This document shows, in pieces, positions 23,095 through 33,590 of a stretch of DNA of 64,000 nt; the first letter of the stretch is position 1, and every line of letters starts with the position of its first letter. The stretch lies in NCBI GenBank assembly GCA_047967505.1, contig CM106539.1; one strand, written 5' to 3'. Under the pieces are notes generated by a model that did no database searches, was not told the DNA's origin, and saw nothing but the letters and a program-made list of their open reading frames with translations. The translations under genes and the position numbers were made by a program. This DNA is from Dipteris shenzhenensis (lineage: Eukaryota > Polypodiophyta > Polypodiopsida > Gleicheniales).

Positions 23095-26000
23095 ATGGAA
23101 GGGACGAGTGGAAGCTCGTCAGATGATGCGCCAATGCCCGGGAGCACGAAGTGGCTTACAGAGAGGTTATACTATCATTGCACTCATTGCAAGCGAGAAG
23201 TACGACATCAACGTCATATTATCATGCGCCACTTGCGGATGTATGGAGAGGAGCCCGAACCAGTACCCACCGTTGGTGTTGCACATGTTGATGGACCATC
23301 GGTAAGTCAAAGCTATTTAAGTTTGCAGTCTTATTGTATACCAGGAAATACAAGATCTTATATTTACACGAAATCTTAAAACAGGATGAGGGTGACGAGG
23401 GTATGCATATACCTTCTCACTTTCAGCAAGACTATAGTCTCCCAGATGATGACGAGGGTATGGTCGACATGATGGATTCCATTTTTAGGGACACTACATC
23501 CCATGTGCACGTGATGTCAGAGTCTAAGGTCAAAATGCAAGAGTTGCAATCAACACAATGGTACGAGGGTGCTAGGATGTCTAAACTACGTGCTTGTCTC
23601 TCAATCTTGAATCTACAAGTAAAGTATGGGTGGTCGGATACAAGTGTCTCGGCCTTAATGAGGTTAGCTCTTGCATTAATTTGACTCATTATTTGGATAT
23701 TGTTTGTTTTGAGAATCATCATTTGGATAGTGTATACCAAATCATCATTGTTCGAAGCCTATGTATGTTTTGAATTATCATAGGTTGCTCCAGAAGATGT
23801 TGCTTGCACCAAATACCATGTCCGCATCAAGAGATGAAGCGAAAAAGATGCTAACAATGGTGGGTATGGATTATGATACCATCCATGCTTGCCGTAATGA
23901 TTGGATTCTCTTTCATCGTGAGCATGGAGATTTGGCTAGTTGTCCAAAGTGTGGGGAACAACGATATAGAGATGACTTTCAGGGTGAGTGGATACCAGTA
24001 AAGGTCTTGAGACACTTTCCCATCATTGCAAGAATACAACACATGTTTTGATGCAAATCCATAGCAGAGTTGATGACATGGCATGCATCTCATTGGTCCA
24101 CTGATGACACATTGAGGATTCCCGCAGATTGTGCAGCTTGGAAGCGCATAGATAATCAGTGGCCGGACTTTGCAAGGGAGCCACGCAACTTACATCTTGG
24201 GCTAGCCATGGATGGCATGAATCCTTTCGAGTTACGCTCGACATCTTGGTCGACATGGCCCATAGTCGTGGTGAATTACAATATCCCACCATGGCTAGCA
24301 ATAAAAAAGGGACACCTCATGCTTGCACTACTTGTGCCAGGAAAGTACAAGGCAAAAAATATGGACGTGTACATGGCACCTTTGATAGAGGAGTTACAGA
24401 TATTATGGAGAGGAGTGCAGGTCTTTGATATTTCCAGAGCTCCTAGACATACCAATGATATTTGGTCAGGGGTATCTTGATGTGGACCATGCATGACTAC
24501 CCAGGATATGGAGAGTGCACAGGTATGTGGTTGTGTCTTTACATGTACAATGAGGGATTATGCTTTTATGACTCTCTTTCACATGCATGTCTTGTACTAA
24601 CACATTCATGCACGCATGCAGGACTTGTTACAAGTGGGTACCATGCTTGTCCTGTTTGTGGATTGGCTCTGAAATCGCTTGCACGCTACTCCAAACATAT
24701 GAGAAAAAATGTTTATGAAGGTCATGCTCGATACCTTCCACTCGACCATCTCGCACATGGAGGTCAGCTTGATCCACCACCAACTTATTCAAAGGCAAGT
24801 GACTAGATTCAAGTTTGGAGGGCGAACGGAGAGGAACCTCCTCCTGGTATGAAGAGGCTATCGATCTTTCACGAGCTTCCTTATTGGCGTCAGTTACAAA
24901 TCAATCATCTCTTGGATCCCATGCATATTTTCAAGAATGTGGGGGCTACTATTTGGGCACACTTGGTTGGTTCCAAAGACTCGAGAGGAGTGCGAGAAGA
25001 CTTGCGTGCTATGAATAGGATGTCTCGTTTGTGGCCCCAAGTGCATGCTTCGGGAAAAGTTGTTCTCTCGAAAGCAACGTGGATCCTCTCTACGAGGGAG
25101 GAGGCAGTGGTCAAGGCAGACATTGCCTCTTTTCAAACACTGACAGGGTACATGCATTGCTTGAAAGGAGCATTTTCAAAGGACAATAAGCTTAGTGGGC
25201 TCAAGTCCCATGATCGGCACAAGGTCTTACAGGTATTCTAAGTAGAATTAGTGTACCGATATCGTAAAGCATTAGCGTAATTATTATTAGGTTATATTGT
25301 TGACATGACTTCTTTGTTGCTTTGATAGTTCATCCTCCCAATTATAATAAAAGGGTGCTTACAAGAAGATGTTAGAAATGCTATATTCAAGATCTGTGGT
25401 ATTGTGAGGTATGCTTACTATCAAATCGCATTGAATGTATTTTCTTCAATTTAAGCTGATTAATCTGTAGATTGACTATGAAAATATCTTACATGGACAT
25501 GTGAAATAGGTGGATATCTCAAAAAGAGATCTCCATATCGAGCATCGAGAAGACTAAGGTGGAATCCATCGAAGCCGTATGCTTGCTTGAGAAGCACTTT
25601 CCATTGAGCATTATGACAACTCAAGTCCACTTGCTTGTGCACATAGTTGATGAGGTGGCTATAGCAGGTACCGTTCATAGTCGATGGATGTTTTCTCTTG
25701 AGCGGTTTATGAAAACTTTAAAGGGATTTGTAAGAGAAAGAGCAAAACCAGAAGCAAGCATGGCAGAGGGATGGCTTGTGCAAGAGTCATTAGTATATAT
25801 CACAGAGTTTCTTGCATCCACGAATCCCGATATGCTGCAAGCTTGGCATAACAAGGATGATCGCATCGTTGGCGAGGTTCCCCAAGGAAAAGGGATTGAA
25901 AGAAAGATGAGCGAAGAGAAAATGGAGAAATTCAATAATTTTTGTATCGTCCATAGCCCTGAGATGCAGAAGTGGATTAAGAGATATGAAGTGGCCAAAG

Positions 26001-27186
26001 CAGAAAGAATAAATGCAAGGACGAGATTCAGAGTGATGTACAGGCGATCACAACCATATCTACGGGATCTGGCTCTTCTCCCTACTCACATGTCACTTGA
26101 TTGGCTACAACTGGCTCTACGTAAAGCCGAACGTGATGGAGAGACAATAAATGAGCGCGAGCGAGAGTTATCTGGATGTATGGTGCATGTAAGTTTCTTA
26201 CCTCTTGATGTAATTAAGTAATTATTTGTGGCAATATATGCTATAAAATAGATGCATCTTCATTGTTTTAATGATGCTCTTTTACAGTACAAAAAGTACA
26301 GTGCATTATGGTCATATGGACGACATTTTTGCGTGGAACGCATCGATTCAAAGAGAGTCACGTATGATTGTGGAGTCATGGCTAACTTCACACAAGATAA
26401 CCGAGCAAGTGCTTCGGATACCAATCTTCTCTGCTCACAGTTGGATTATTGTGGAACCATATGCGACATCTATGAAGTTGATTTCAGACGATTTAGTATT
26501 TTCATTCTTGATGTAAAATGGTTTAGAACTATTTACAACGATCCCCATGCGACAGTGAGAAAAGATGGTAGCGGTTTCTTTGCAATAGACTCCACCAAAC
26601 ATTGGACCGATGAAAGTGATACTTTTGTTCTTCCCGAGCACTGTGAGCAGGTGCATATTAATGATTTAATTAATCGAAGCTTTCGTTTTTAAAGATCCAT
26701 TGATACATGTACTTGAGCATAATTTCATATATAGAATTGATGACATTTGGCACCCATCTTCAATATAGGTGGTTTTTCATCCAGATCGTTCTGATCCAAG
26801 ATGGTGGTACGTGATCCAAGTTGCACCACGAAGTAACCAAATTTTTAAAGATAGAGATGTGGATATATGGAGATGCCACTACCAATGCCGGATCCAATTC
26901 ATGAATCTAGCGAAGATGTAGATCACCATATGAGCCAAGAGGAAGATGCACATAATGACATCGCACGGGGGAAGATGGAGATCACGATATTGAGGAAGAA
27001 GACAATGATCATCAAGAATCACCACACTTTATTGAAGAAGATGATCAAATACTTTTAGGTGAACGTACGATGCTAGAGTACGATGATTATATAGGAGATC
27101 AACTCGGTATAGAGTTGGAGATAGACTTGTTTGGTGCCTTAGACTTGGCTCAAGATGAAACAGTTGATGTAAATGCTCTTAATTGA
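23095..27186 (+). pseudogene. TNP2-type CACTA transposase, eight exons, inactivated (element B)
   Basis: Proposed exons: 23095-23301, 23385-23662, 23784-24522, 24622-25232, 25329-25408, 25510-26188, 26288-26650, 26769-27186, all with GT donors and AG acceptors. Order: zinc-finger-like N-terminus (CTHC...MRHL), catalytic TNP2 region with SCPKCGEQRYR and GLAMDGMNPF (exon 3), HACPVCG and MHIFKNVGATIW (exon 4), DUF4218 region QVHLLVHIVDEVA...RFMKTLKGFVR (exon 6), DUF4216 region LDVKWFR (exon 7), and PRWWYVIQVAPRS with an acidic tail (exon 8). Lesions: TGA at about 24049 where an Arg codon CGA is expected, a frameshift near 24460, TAG at about 24803 in place of Trp, and frameshifts in exon 8. The TNP2 family cuts the element ends; this copy cannot be full length. 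Confidence 0.85.
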
Positions 27187-27357
27187 TTTTTCTCATCTCA
27201 AACTTGGACATGAATATATGAGCTTCAAAGGCTTGATGTACATGCTCTCATTTTTTTATTCTCTATAAGATCAAACATGTATGAAAATTTAAAAAATTTT
27301 GTCATTGGAAAAAACTAACTTTTAAGGCCTATATGGAAAAAAAAACCTCTCTGAAAA

Positions 27358-27478
27358 ATGTCGCTATAAAATAGTATATCAGTGTCGCTATATAGCGACA
27401 CTTAAAAGTCGCTATATAGCAATCTTTATAAAAGTCGCTATATAGCGACTTTTGGCAAGCGTCACTATATAGCGACGC
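27358..27478. repeat. Right subterminal palindrome cluster of element B
   Basis: Five copies of the motif, with an exact AGTGTCGC...GCGACACT at 27382-27401 (core 27384-27399) and variants near 27357, 27408, 27434 and 27461. Confidence 0.9.
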
Positions 27479-27575
27479 TTTATGAAACCCGCTTTTCATA
27501 CCGACGATTAACGCTACACGGGTGCTAAACGTCGATATGTAAACGTCGCAATAGGATCCGTGTGTAGTAGTGCAA

Positions 27576-28499
27576 GAACAAAGCATTGTACTGAACTACA
27601 ATGATATCATGGTTCCCAATCATGTACAACATTAAAGAGTTTTGTCCAAGTTATTTTCTCAATCAACTTTCTGGTCTATTGAACGTATATAATTATCACT
27701 TCAAAAGCATGTAGATTGGGCTACCTTACTCTTAATGACAAGATTGAGACTCTACTTGGCATGGATTAGATAAGATCTTGATCCCTAAAGATTGACTACA
27801 CTTACAACAACGATCCTGTGCTTATGAGCCATATAGCAAGCAACTGCATGGAAAAAGAAACAATTCAAAATCGTAAATAGTGTTGGATTTCTTAAAATAC
27901 ATTTTCACATGCACAAATTGCACTTTTCCAACTTCTTCTATTTGAGGGTGAATCTAGATATGAATACCAACAACTGTCAATGTTTTAAGACTGCCATGCA
28001 CTAGTCCCACTAGTTTGGATTCCAAATTTTCAATCCGTTTTGGCTTTCAACAAATCAAAAAAAAGTTATGGAGTGTGCCCTCAAATGGGTATGCATCAAG
28101 TTAGCACAACATTGGAGGCCCATTAACCCATGCCTAATGTTCTCATTTAGGTGTGTCCTTGGGTTGTGAGGAGAAGCTCACGTCATGTACTTTTGAATGA
28201 TTACTTGGTTGCATGTATATGTATAGAATAAAAATGTGATGTTTTTAAATAAATTGATATATCCTATAGTCTTCAAGATGCATGCTTCACATGCAACATA
28301 GCACTTGTAATGCTTTAACGGTCTCGTTCAAATCTATATTCCATAATTTTTGCTTTCATGTTCAAGTGTGGAATGTGTACTACAAGTTTAAGACAAAGTT
28401 TGCCGAATTCCATTGAGCAATGCATAAGTTATGGGTCATGCAAGATACCTATATATAGAAAAGTCCCTGAACCTCACCAAAAATGGCTATGCCCAAGCA
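27576..28499. other. Unassigned AT-rich sequence
   Basis: No gene or repeat with clear borders is visible. This is the right flank of element B and presumably continues the older sequence into which B was inserted. Confidence 0.3.
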
Positions 28500-29430
28500 A
28501 ACAATGATCCATCATTCATCTGAATCATTATGATCCAAGATGGTATTTTGTGGTCCAAGTTTCTCCTTAAAGTAAATTGACTTTTGAAGCTAGAGATGTC
28601 AATATGGAGATGCCAATGAATCTAGTTGATGCCGATAGATCTAGGAAAGAAGATGAAGATCACAATATGGGGGAAGAAGGTGGAAATAATGACAAAGATG
28701 GAGAATCGACATTAAGAAAGAAGGTGGACAATGCGACATTGGTGGAATTATTGAAGAGGGTGAAGAGAATCAAGTTTTAGGCAGTATAGGCCTTGATGAT
28801 ATGTGTGAGTTCGTAATAAATAGAGCTAGATATACACTTATTTGGCATGATGCACTTGGGTGAAGACATAGCCTTTGATGTAAATGCTACTAATTGGTTC
28901 TTTTGCCATTCAGATAATTTATTATTTTGGCCCTTTCACTCCCATACCTGTAATACATCAAAACTCGTATATGCAATATATTAGTATTTTGACCTCAAAC
29001 TTGGCCTATATGTTCTTAAAATTTTTACCTTTAAATTGATAAAAGTTACTTGTCAAAATGAATTTGGATCCTATTGCAAAATACTTCTTGTAATTTTGTC
29101 GGAAGTGCTACCCTTGATATGGGCACACGAAATGATATTGTTATATCATGAATGTATCATTATTTTGCTCCCAAACTTGGTATACATGCTCGTAGAGTTT
29201 TTGTCTTCAAAATGATCAAATTTGCACATCAAACTCGTTTGGTCCTACAAAAATTATGTTCTATAATTTTCATCGGTGAGTGCTAGCATCGATTTGTTTT
29301 TCAATATTCTAGTCATATTGTCATTGGTATACTCGTTGGTATACGGAGAACATACCGACCAGTATATCAACAATCATAACGCTAAAAATATTGACGAGTA
29401 TAGCGACAGACATAGCGACAAATTCATTGA
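28500..29430 (+). mobile_element. CACTA relic (transposase last exon and subterminal remains)
   Basis: From 28520 the sequence tracks the last transposase exon of element B (ATGATCCAAGATGGTATTTTGTGGTCCAAG; then GAAGATGAAGATCACAATATGGG), but with many changes. Near 29320-29430, GACGAGTATAGCGACAGACATAGCGAC resembles a decayed palindrome cluster. No terminal CACTA was located, so the borders are approximate. Confidence 0.5.
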
Positions 29431-30315
29431 CTTAAAATTTTTTTTACCTACACATGAATTTATTGCACGAAAATCATTTGGGGAGGTGTTGAAAATGAGC
29501 CACCATGTTGCATTGAATGCTTTTGTGTCCAGTCATCCCTCGACATGCCTCAATGATAGCGTGTTGTGCACTAGGATCAAAATCAATGGCTCAACATTCC
29601 TGAATTGGCATCTCAATTCCAGATATTTGTTAAAGAGTAGCATTTTCTTCATGTTACAATTTCTCAACATCAACCTTGATGGCCTACCAGCCTAGTGCTC
29701 ATTTGGTTGGTTGATCTATGAGGCCGGACCAACTCCAAGGGAAGAGACTTATCCCGAGTAATTTTGCTTTGACTTGGTTGGTCGGCACACCTCACATTGG
29801 GCAAAGCACATGGAGGAAATACACACCTTTTGTTTGTATGGGATATAAGATTTACATCTTAGAAGGTCTTGGCAGCCATGACTTCTAACAACAAATTGAA
29901 TGGAGGTTGTTGACTTGCACTTTTTCCAATGAAAGGATGTATGTACTATTCATTTGGACTCTGGAGAGCCATTTAGACCTCTTCTAGGCTGCATGATTGT
30001 GTGGAGGTATGTTCATATGATTCTTTTAAAATGGAAGCACGTTCTTCTTGGCAAAAAAAGGGACTCGCAAATGTTGATTATGGAATCTCATTGGGGCTAG
30101 ATTTATTCATCAAAATGGATACCCAAGTGTTTCTCACATTAAGGCCTAGTAAATTTCTTCAGTCACATATTGAACATGCTGGCATATTATGGTACCAAGT
30201 CTGTTGAATATTGGGTTGCCTACATAGCTTATTATATTTCTTACGGCTATTAATCCCAAACCTACCACATGGCTTGGATTTAGAGGTCTGGGGAGGAAAT
30301 ATAGAGGTTCGGGGG
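29431..30315. other. Unassigned sequence
   Basis: No gene is supported. The 139-codon frame that starts at 29276 runs through decayed CACTA sequence and has no recognisable domain. Confidence 0.3.
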
Positions 30316-30723
30316 AGCTCCATGGAGGTTCAGGGTAGGAGGGAGGTTTGGGAGAGAGGAGAATGCTCGAGGAGACCACGTGGCGATGGAAGAAGGCAAA
30401 TGGCAGACACTGAGAGGGTAGATGGCGGGGCTGCACCCGAGGCACATTGCATGTGGCATGCAGAGTAGCCAGAGTAGTGGGCAGATAGCTTTGACAGCAA
30501 CGGCGCATGATGTGGTGCTGCTCCATGGAGGTTCGAGGCAACAGGGAGGTTTGGGAGAGAGGAGAATGCTCGAGGAGACCATGTGGCGATGGAAGAGGGC
30601 AAATGGCAGACACTGAGAGGGTAGATGATGGGGCTGAACCTGGGGTGAACTGCATGTGGCATGCAGAGCAACCAGAGTAGTGGGCAGATAGCTCTGACGG
30701 CGACGACGCATGACATGGTGCTG
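30316..30723. repeat. Two-copy tandem repeat, 204 bp unit
   Basis: GCTCCATGGAGGTTC at 30316 recurs at 30520, and both units share GGGAGAGAGGAGAATGCTCG, GGCAAATGGCAGACACTGAG and GTGGGCAGATAGCT. Overlapping open frames on the minus strand simply reflect the repetition. Confidence 0.88.
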
Positions 30724-32100
30724 TTGGTGCAGTAGTTCATGCCACATGGCATGGGGCACGGAGCAGTACTGGCCTCTGAGTGTCACATGGCCTCTATGTG
30801 TAGGTGGGCACAATGTGGCACATGGGCATGATGTGGCATCGGCAATGCGGAGTGGCTATGCATGCAGCCTGAGGACCAGAGACTGAAGTTGCACAGTGCA
30901 GTCCAAGACACCTACAGTTCTAGTGGTGCGTAATTGCGGGCATGAAGGGCCAGATCTGATAGGACAGCTATAGTTTCGCGCGTCAAGGGCTAGATCCGAT
31001 GGCTCTGAGCCAACATGTGGCATCGTGGAATTGGTCGACACGCATGACAAATAGTAGTGAGCAGGAAGAGCTGTAGGGTGCATCAGATTGCCAGAGAGAC
31101 CAAGAAAAGCAGTCACCGCAGCACATAAATGCAATAAAGAAGGAAAGCCACATGTTGTGCAACCAGAGATTGGAAGGCACTGTTCATAGAAAACATTTTT
31201 TTCAACAAATCACAAACTTGGGATTTCAAAATTTGAAGGTTTTCCTTGAGAATTTGCTGATTTTCAAGATAAAATATAACTAAATTGCCTAAAATTTTAG
31301 AGATTTTATAAAATTGAGAAAACATTTTTTACGGGTGGAAACTAAGATGTTGGAGGTTCATTGTATATGGTTTGGTTTTCAGTGAATACTGCTGGGAGGT
31401 AGTGGCTCTTGGAGGGGAGTGGAGTGGAGCATTAATGGCTTCATTTTGAAACCATGGCGAGTTCAAGCCTCGCAATCTCCTGCACTGACAACCTCTAATG
31501 CTCCTCTTCCAGAGCTCAAATCCAGCCTCCTTCTACCTCCCGCACGTTGAAGCCTCCTTCCAAGCTCCACCTCCCACCTCATGCCAACCTGATAGAGCCC
31601 TAGGTCTCATGCCTCATGCATACTGCTACGCCTCATGCCTCACCCAGACAACTGCTTGCGGCTCCACCTCACACTCACGTAGACCTCCAGAGCTCGAGCT
31701 GCAAGGCGACCTCCAATGTCCATGCTCTGAGCGTCAAGCTCCTACCTACGCTCAACTTCTTGCTCTAATCTCTTGCTCCTCCATCGCTCCTATTGACATC
31801 TCGCTCCATCTTGGCACTCAACTGCCTCTACTCATCGCTCCTACTCCCGACTGCCTCTGCAACATACTACCAGCTCCCAGAGTCCCAATCACCTTCGAAC
31901 CATGTTCCAACTACAAACTACCATGTCAAAAGGTTACAAAGCATGATGCCTCACTGCCCAAGCTACACGTTCTCCCTCCTCCAAGGGATCCTCCCCCTTC
32001 CTCAGTAGCAACAGAATACTGACACTCTTTTGGCTTTGAATATTACATCAACACCTTCCTGCGTGGCTTGGTGGTGATTTGTAAACCAACTGGATGATAA
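30724..32100. other. Unassigned sequence with low-complexity open frame
   Basis: A 174-codon plus-strand frame (31498-32022) is rich in Ser, Pro, Cys and Leu but shows no motif, and its DNA is made of short CTCC-type repeats. It is not called as a gene. Confidence 0.3.
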
Positions 32101-32419
32101 AGTATCACCTCCCCAAGGCCTTCTCGCATTTGGCATTGATCAAGGGTCTTCCATCCTCCAACGAACTCAAGGAAGAAGAGCTCCAACTAGTTGAGGTATA
32201 CCCCATCATATGCTTGAAGTTTTGGAGTTTCTTTAACAACAGAGATAAAAGCCCAATATGGTCACTTACTGAGTAGCTACACGGTGATTCAATCCAATGG
32301 GATATATTTTCCCATCCTGCCATCTCTCTCTTTGAATGTCACTACACGAGACACATTCTCCCGAGACGCGGGCTTCTTGCTTGGCTCCTCTCATCAGATG
32401 GAGGAAACTATTTGTGCCC

Positions 32420-33590
32420 ACATTTGAATGGGGCATTGGTTACAAGGAGTTATTATTCAAAAGATTACTAATGCACACCTTTGTGTATTCTCGGAATTGG
32501 CATCATTGATTACTTTTGCATTACAAGCATGCCTAGATCGCATCATGAAGGCATCTAGGGATCTCCAAGAGCAAATTGAATTGGAGACCAACATTACAGT
32601 AACTGTTTTTGGATAGTCACTTCCATTTACGAGGTGAAATTAAATTTACCACAAAGCATCCAATTGGTCTTCACTGCAGACATAGGTAAATGTTATGAAA
32701 ATATTCCTTTGGACGGGAAATATGGGTTGAAGAAAGTGATATCACAAATCATCAGTATGGCCTATGGAGGTAAGAAAAAGAGATATCTAAACCTAAACTA
32801 GAATAGGAGAAAATCCTCATGGAGTGATAGAAAAAGTAAAAATATGATATCCTGGTCAGAGCAGGAGTGTATAATGATCAATATGTGGCTCTTGGAAAAC
32901 ATGCATTTAAGATTAGCAGAGTAAGTTTATAAACAAATCTTAAGCATACCTATGGGATTTTCCTGCTCACCCTTATGGTGTAATCTTTATCTACATTGGT
33001 TTGAACGTAACTTCATTAAGAAATTGTGAAAGAACAAAGATTGGGAGAGATTATCCCAATTCAAACACCCATTTAGATATATGGAAGATATATTTTTAAT
33101 CAATGTGGATTCCCCAAAGGAGTTTTTCAAAGTACAAAAGAATGATGAGATAGATTTACTATGGATTTACCCCCTCCAATTCTTGGAGATAAAAGACACT
33201 ACTGTGGATATACAAATTGGAGAGGATGGCATTGGTAGAGGTGTAAGAGTCAATTTTTTGAGCATGTCCATTATTGTAGTCAATGAAAGGAATGGGACAA
33301 TAGTGACGAATAAATATGATAAAACTAAGTCCCTAGACTACCCGATATGTAAGTTCATCTAGACTAATAGTAATTGACCCCTATCGTTCTCTGAGAAAAT
33401 AATTCTTTCCCAAGTTATACCCATACTTTATACGAAGGGAGAGGATTTCAATGCCTTTGGGTAGATTAAGAAATTGATCGGGAACTTTCAAAGGAATGGG
33501 CTCAAGAAAGATAAAAGTAGAAGACTTGTGAGGAGATTTCTACAGCAAGAGTTCCCTGGGTGCAACTTGGACCTTTGAAAATTGAGGAAG
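32420..33590 (+). pseudogene. Penelope-like reverse transcriptase relic
   Basis: Plus-strand reverse-transcriptase blocks in order: FTADIGKCYENIPLDG (about 32670-32720, first catalytic Asp region), GLKKVISQIISMAYGG (32727-32774), SIPMGFSCSPLWCNLYL (about 32943-32993), FRYMEDIFLIN (about 33070-33102), where YxDD is expected and Asp has become Glu, then WIYPLQFLEIKDT (33164-33202) and YDKTKS...SQVIPILY...FLQQEFPG (up to ~33565). From SIPMG to the end everything is in one frame, with stops only at 33028, 33361, 33376 and 33467. This layout of a long insertion-containing palm followed by LEIKD and a C-terminal thumb fits Penelope-like elements better than LINE or LTR enzymes. The endonuclease domain was not found. 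Confidence 0.6.

Larger units (their letters stand above)
19402..23473. repeat. Tandem duplication in element B, copy 2 (4.07 kb)
   Basis: Starts at CGTGAGCTCTCCTACGAGG and mirrors 14531-19401 through to GTCGACATGAT at 23473, beyond which the transposase gene continues intact. It includes a second TnpA 5' remnant (RSRRSSDEYGQP), a second purine-rich tract (about 19500-22215), leader exons and a second central palindrome cluster. Confidence 0.9.
12485..27572. mobile_element. CACTA element B (15.1 kb) with CAA target-site duplication
   Basis: The left end is CACTACAAGGCATAGGCC and the right end, on the minus strand, CACTACTACACACGGATCC; only CACTAC and scattered later bases match. The triplet CAA flanks both sides (12482-12484, 27573-27575), the 3 bp duplication expected for CACTA. 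Contents: left palindrome cluster, TnpA-like gene (minus), long purine-rich intron, central palindrome cluster, TNP2 transposase gene (plus), right cluster. A tandem duplication (14531-19401 and 19402-23473) repeats the 5' parts of both genes and the central cluster. Stops and frameshifts in both genes make it non-autonomous today. Confidence 0.9.

Noticed and set aside
29276-29695. 139-codon frame with an N-terminal hydrophobic stretch as a secreted protein
   Set aside because: Its DNA resembles decayed CACTA subterminal sequence (TATAGCGACAGACATAGCGAC), so the frame is probably accidental.
31498-32022. 174-codon open frame as a gene
   Set aside because: No domain, no signal, no conserved composition; made of short CTCC-rich phrases with many Pro, Ser and Cys.
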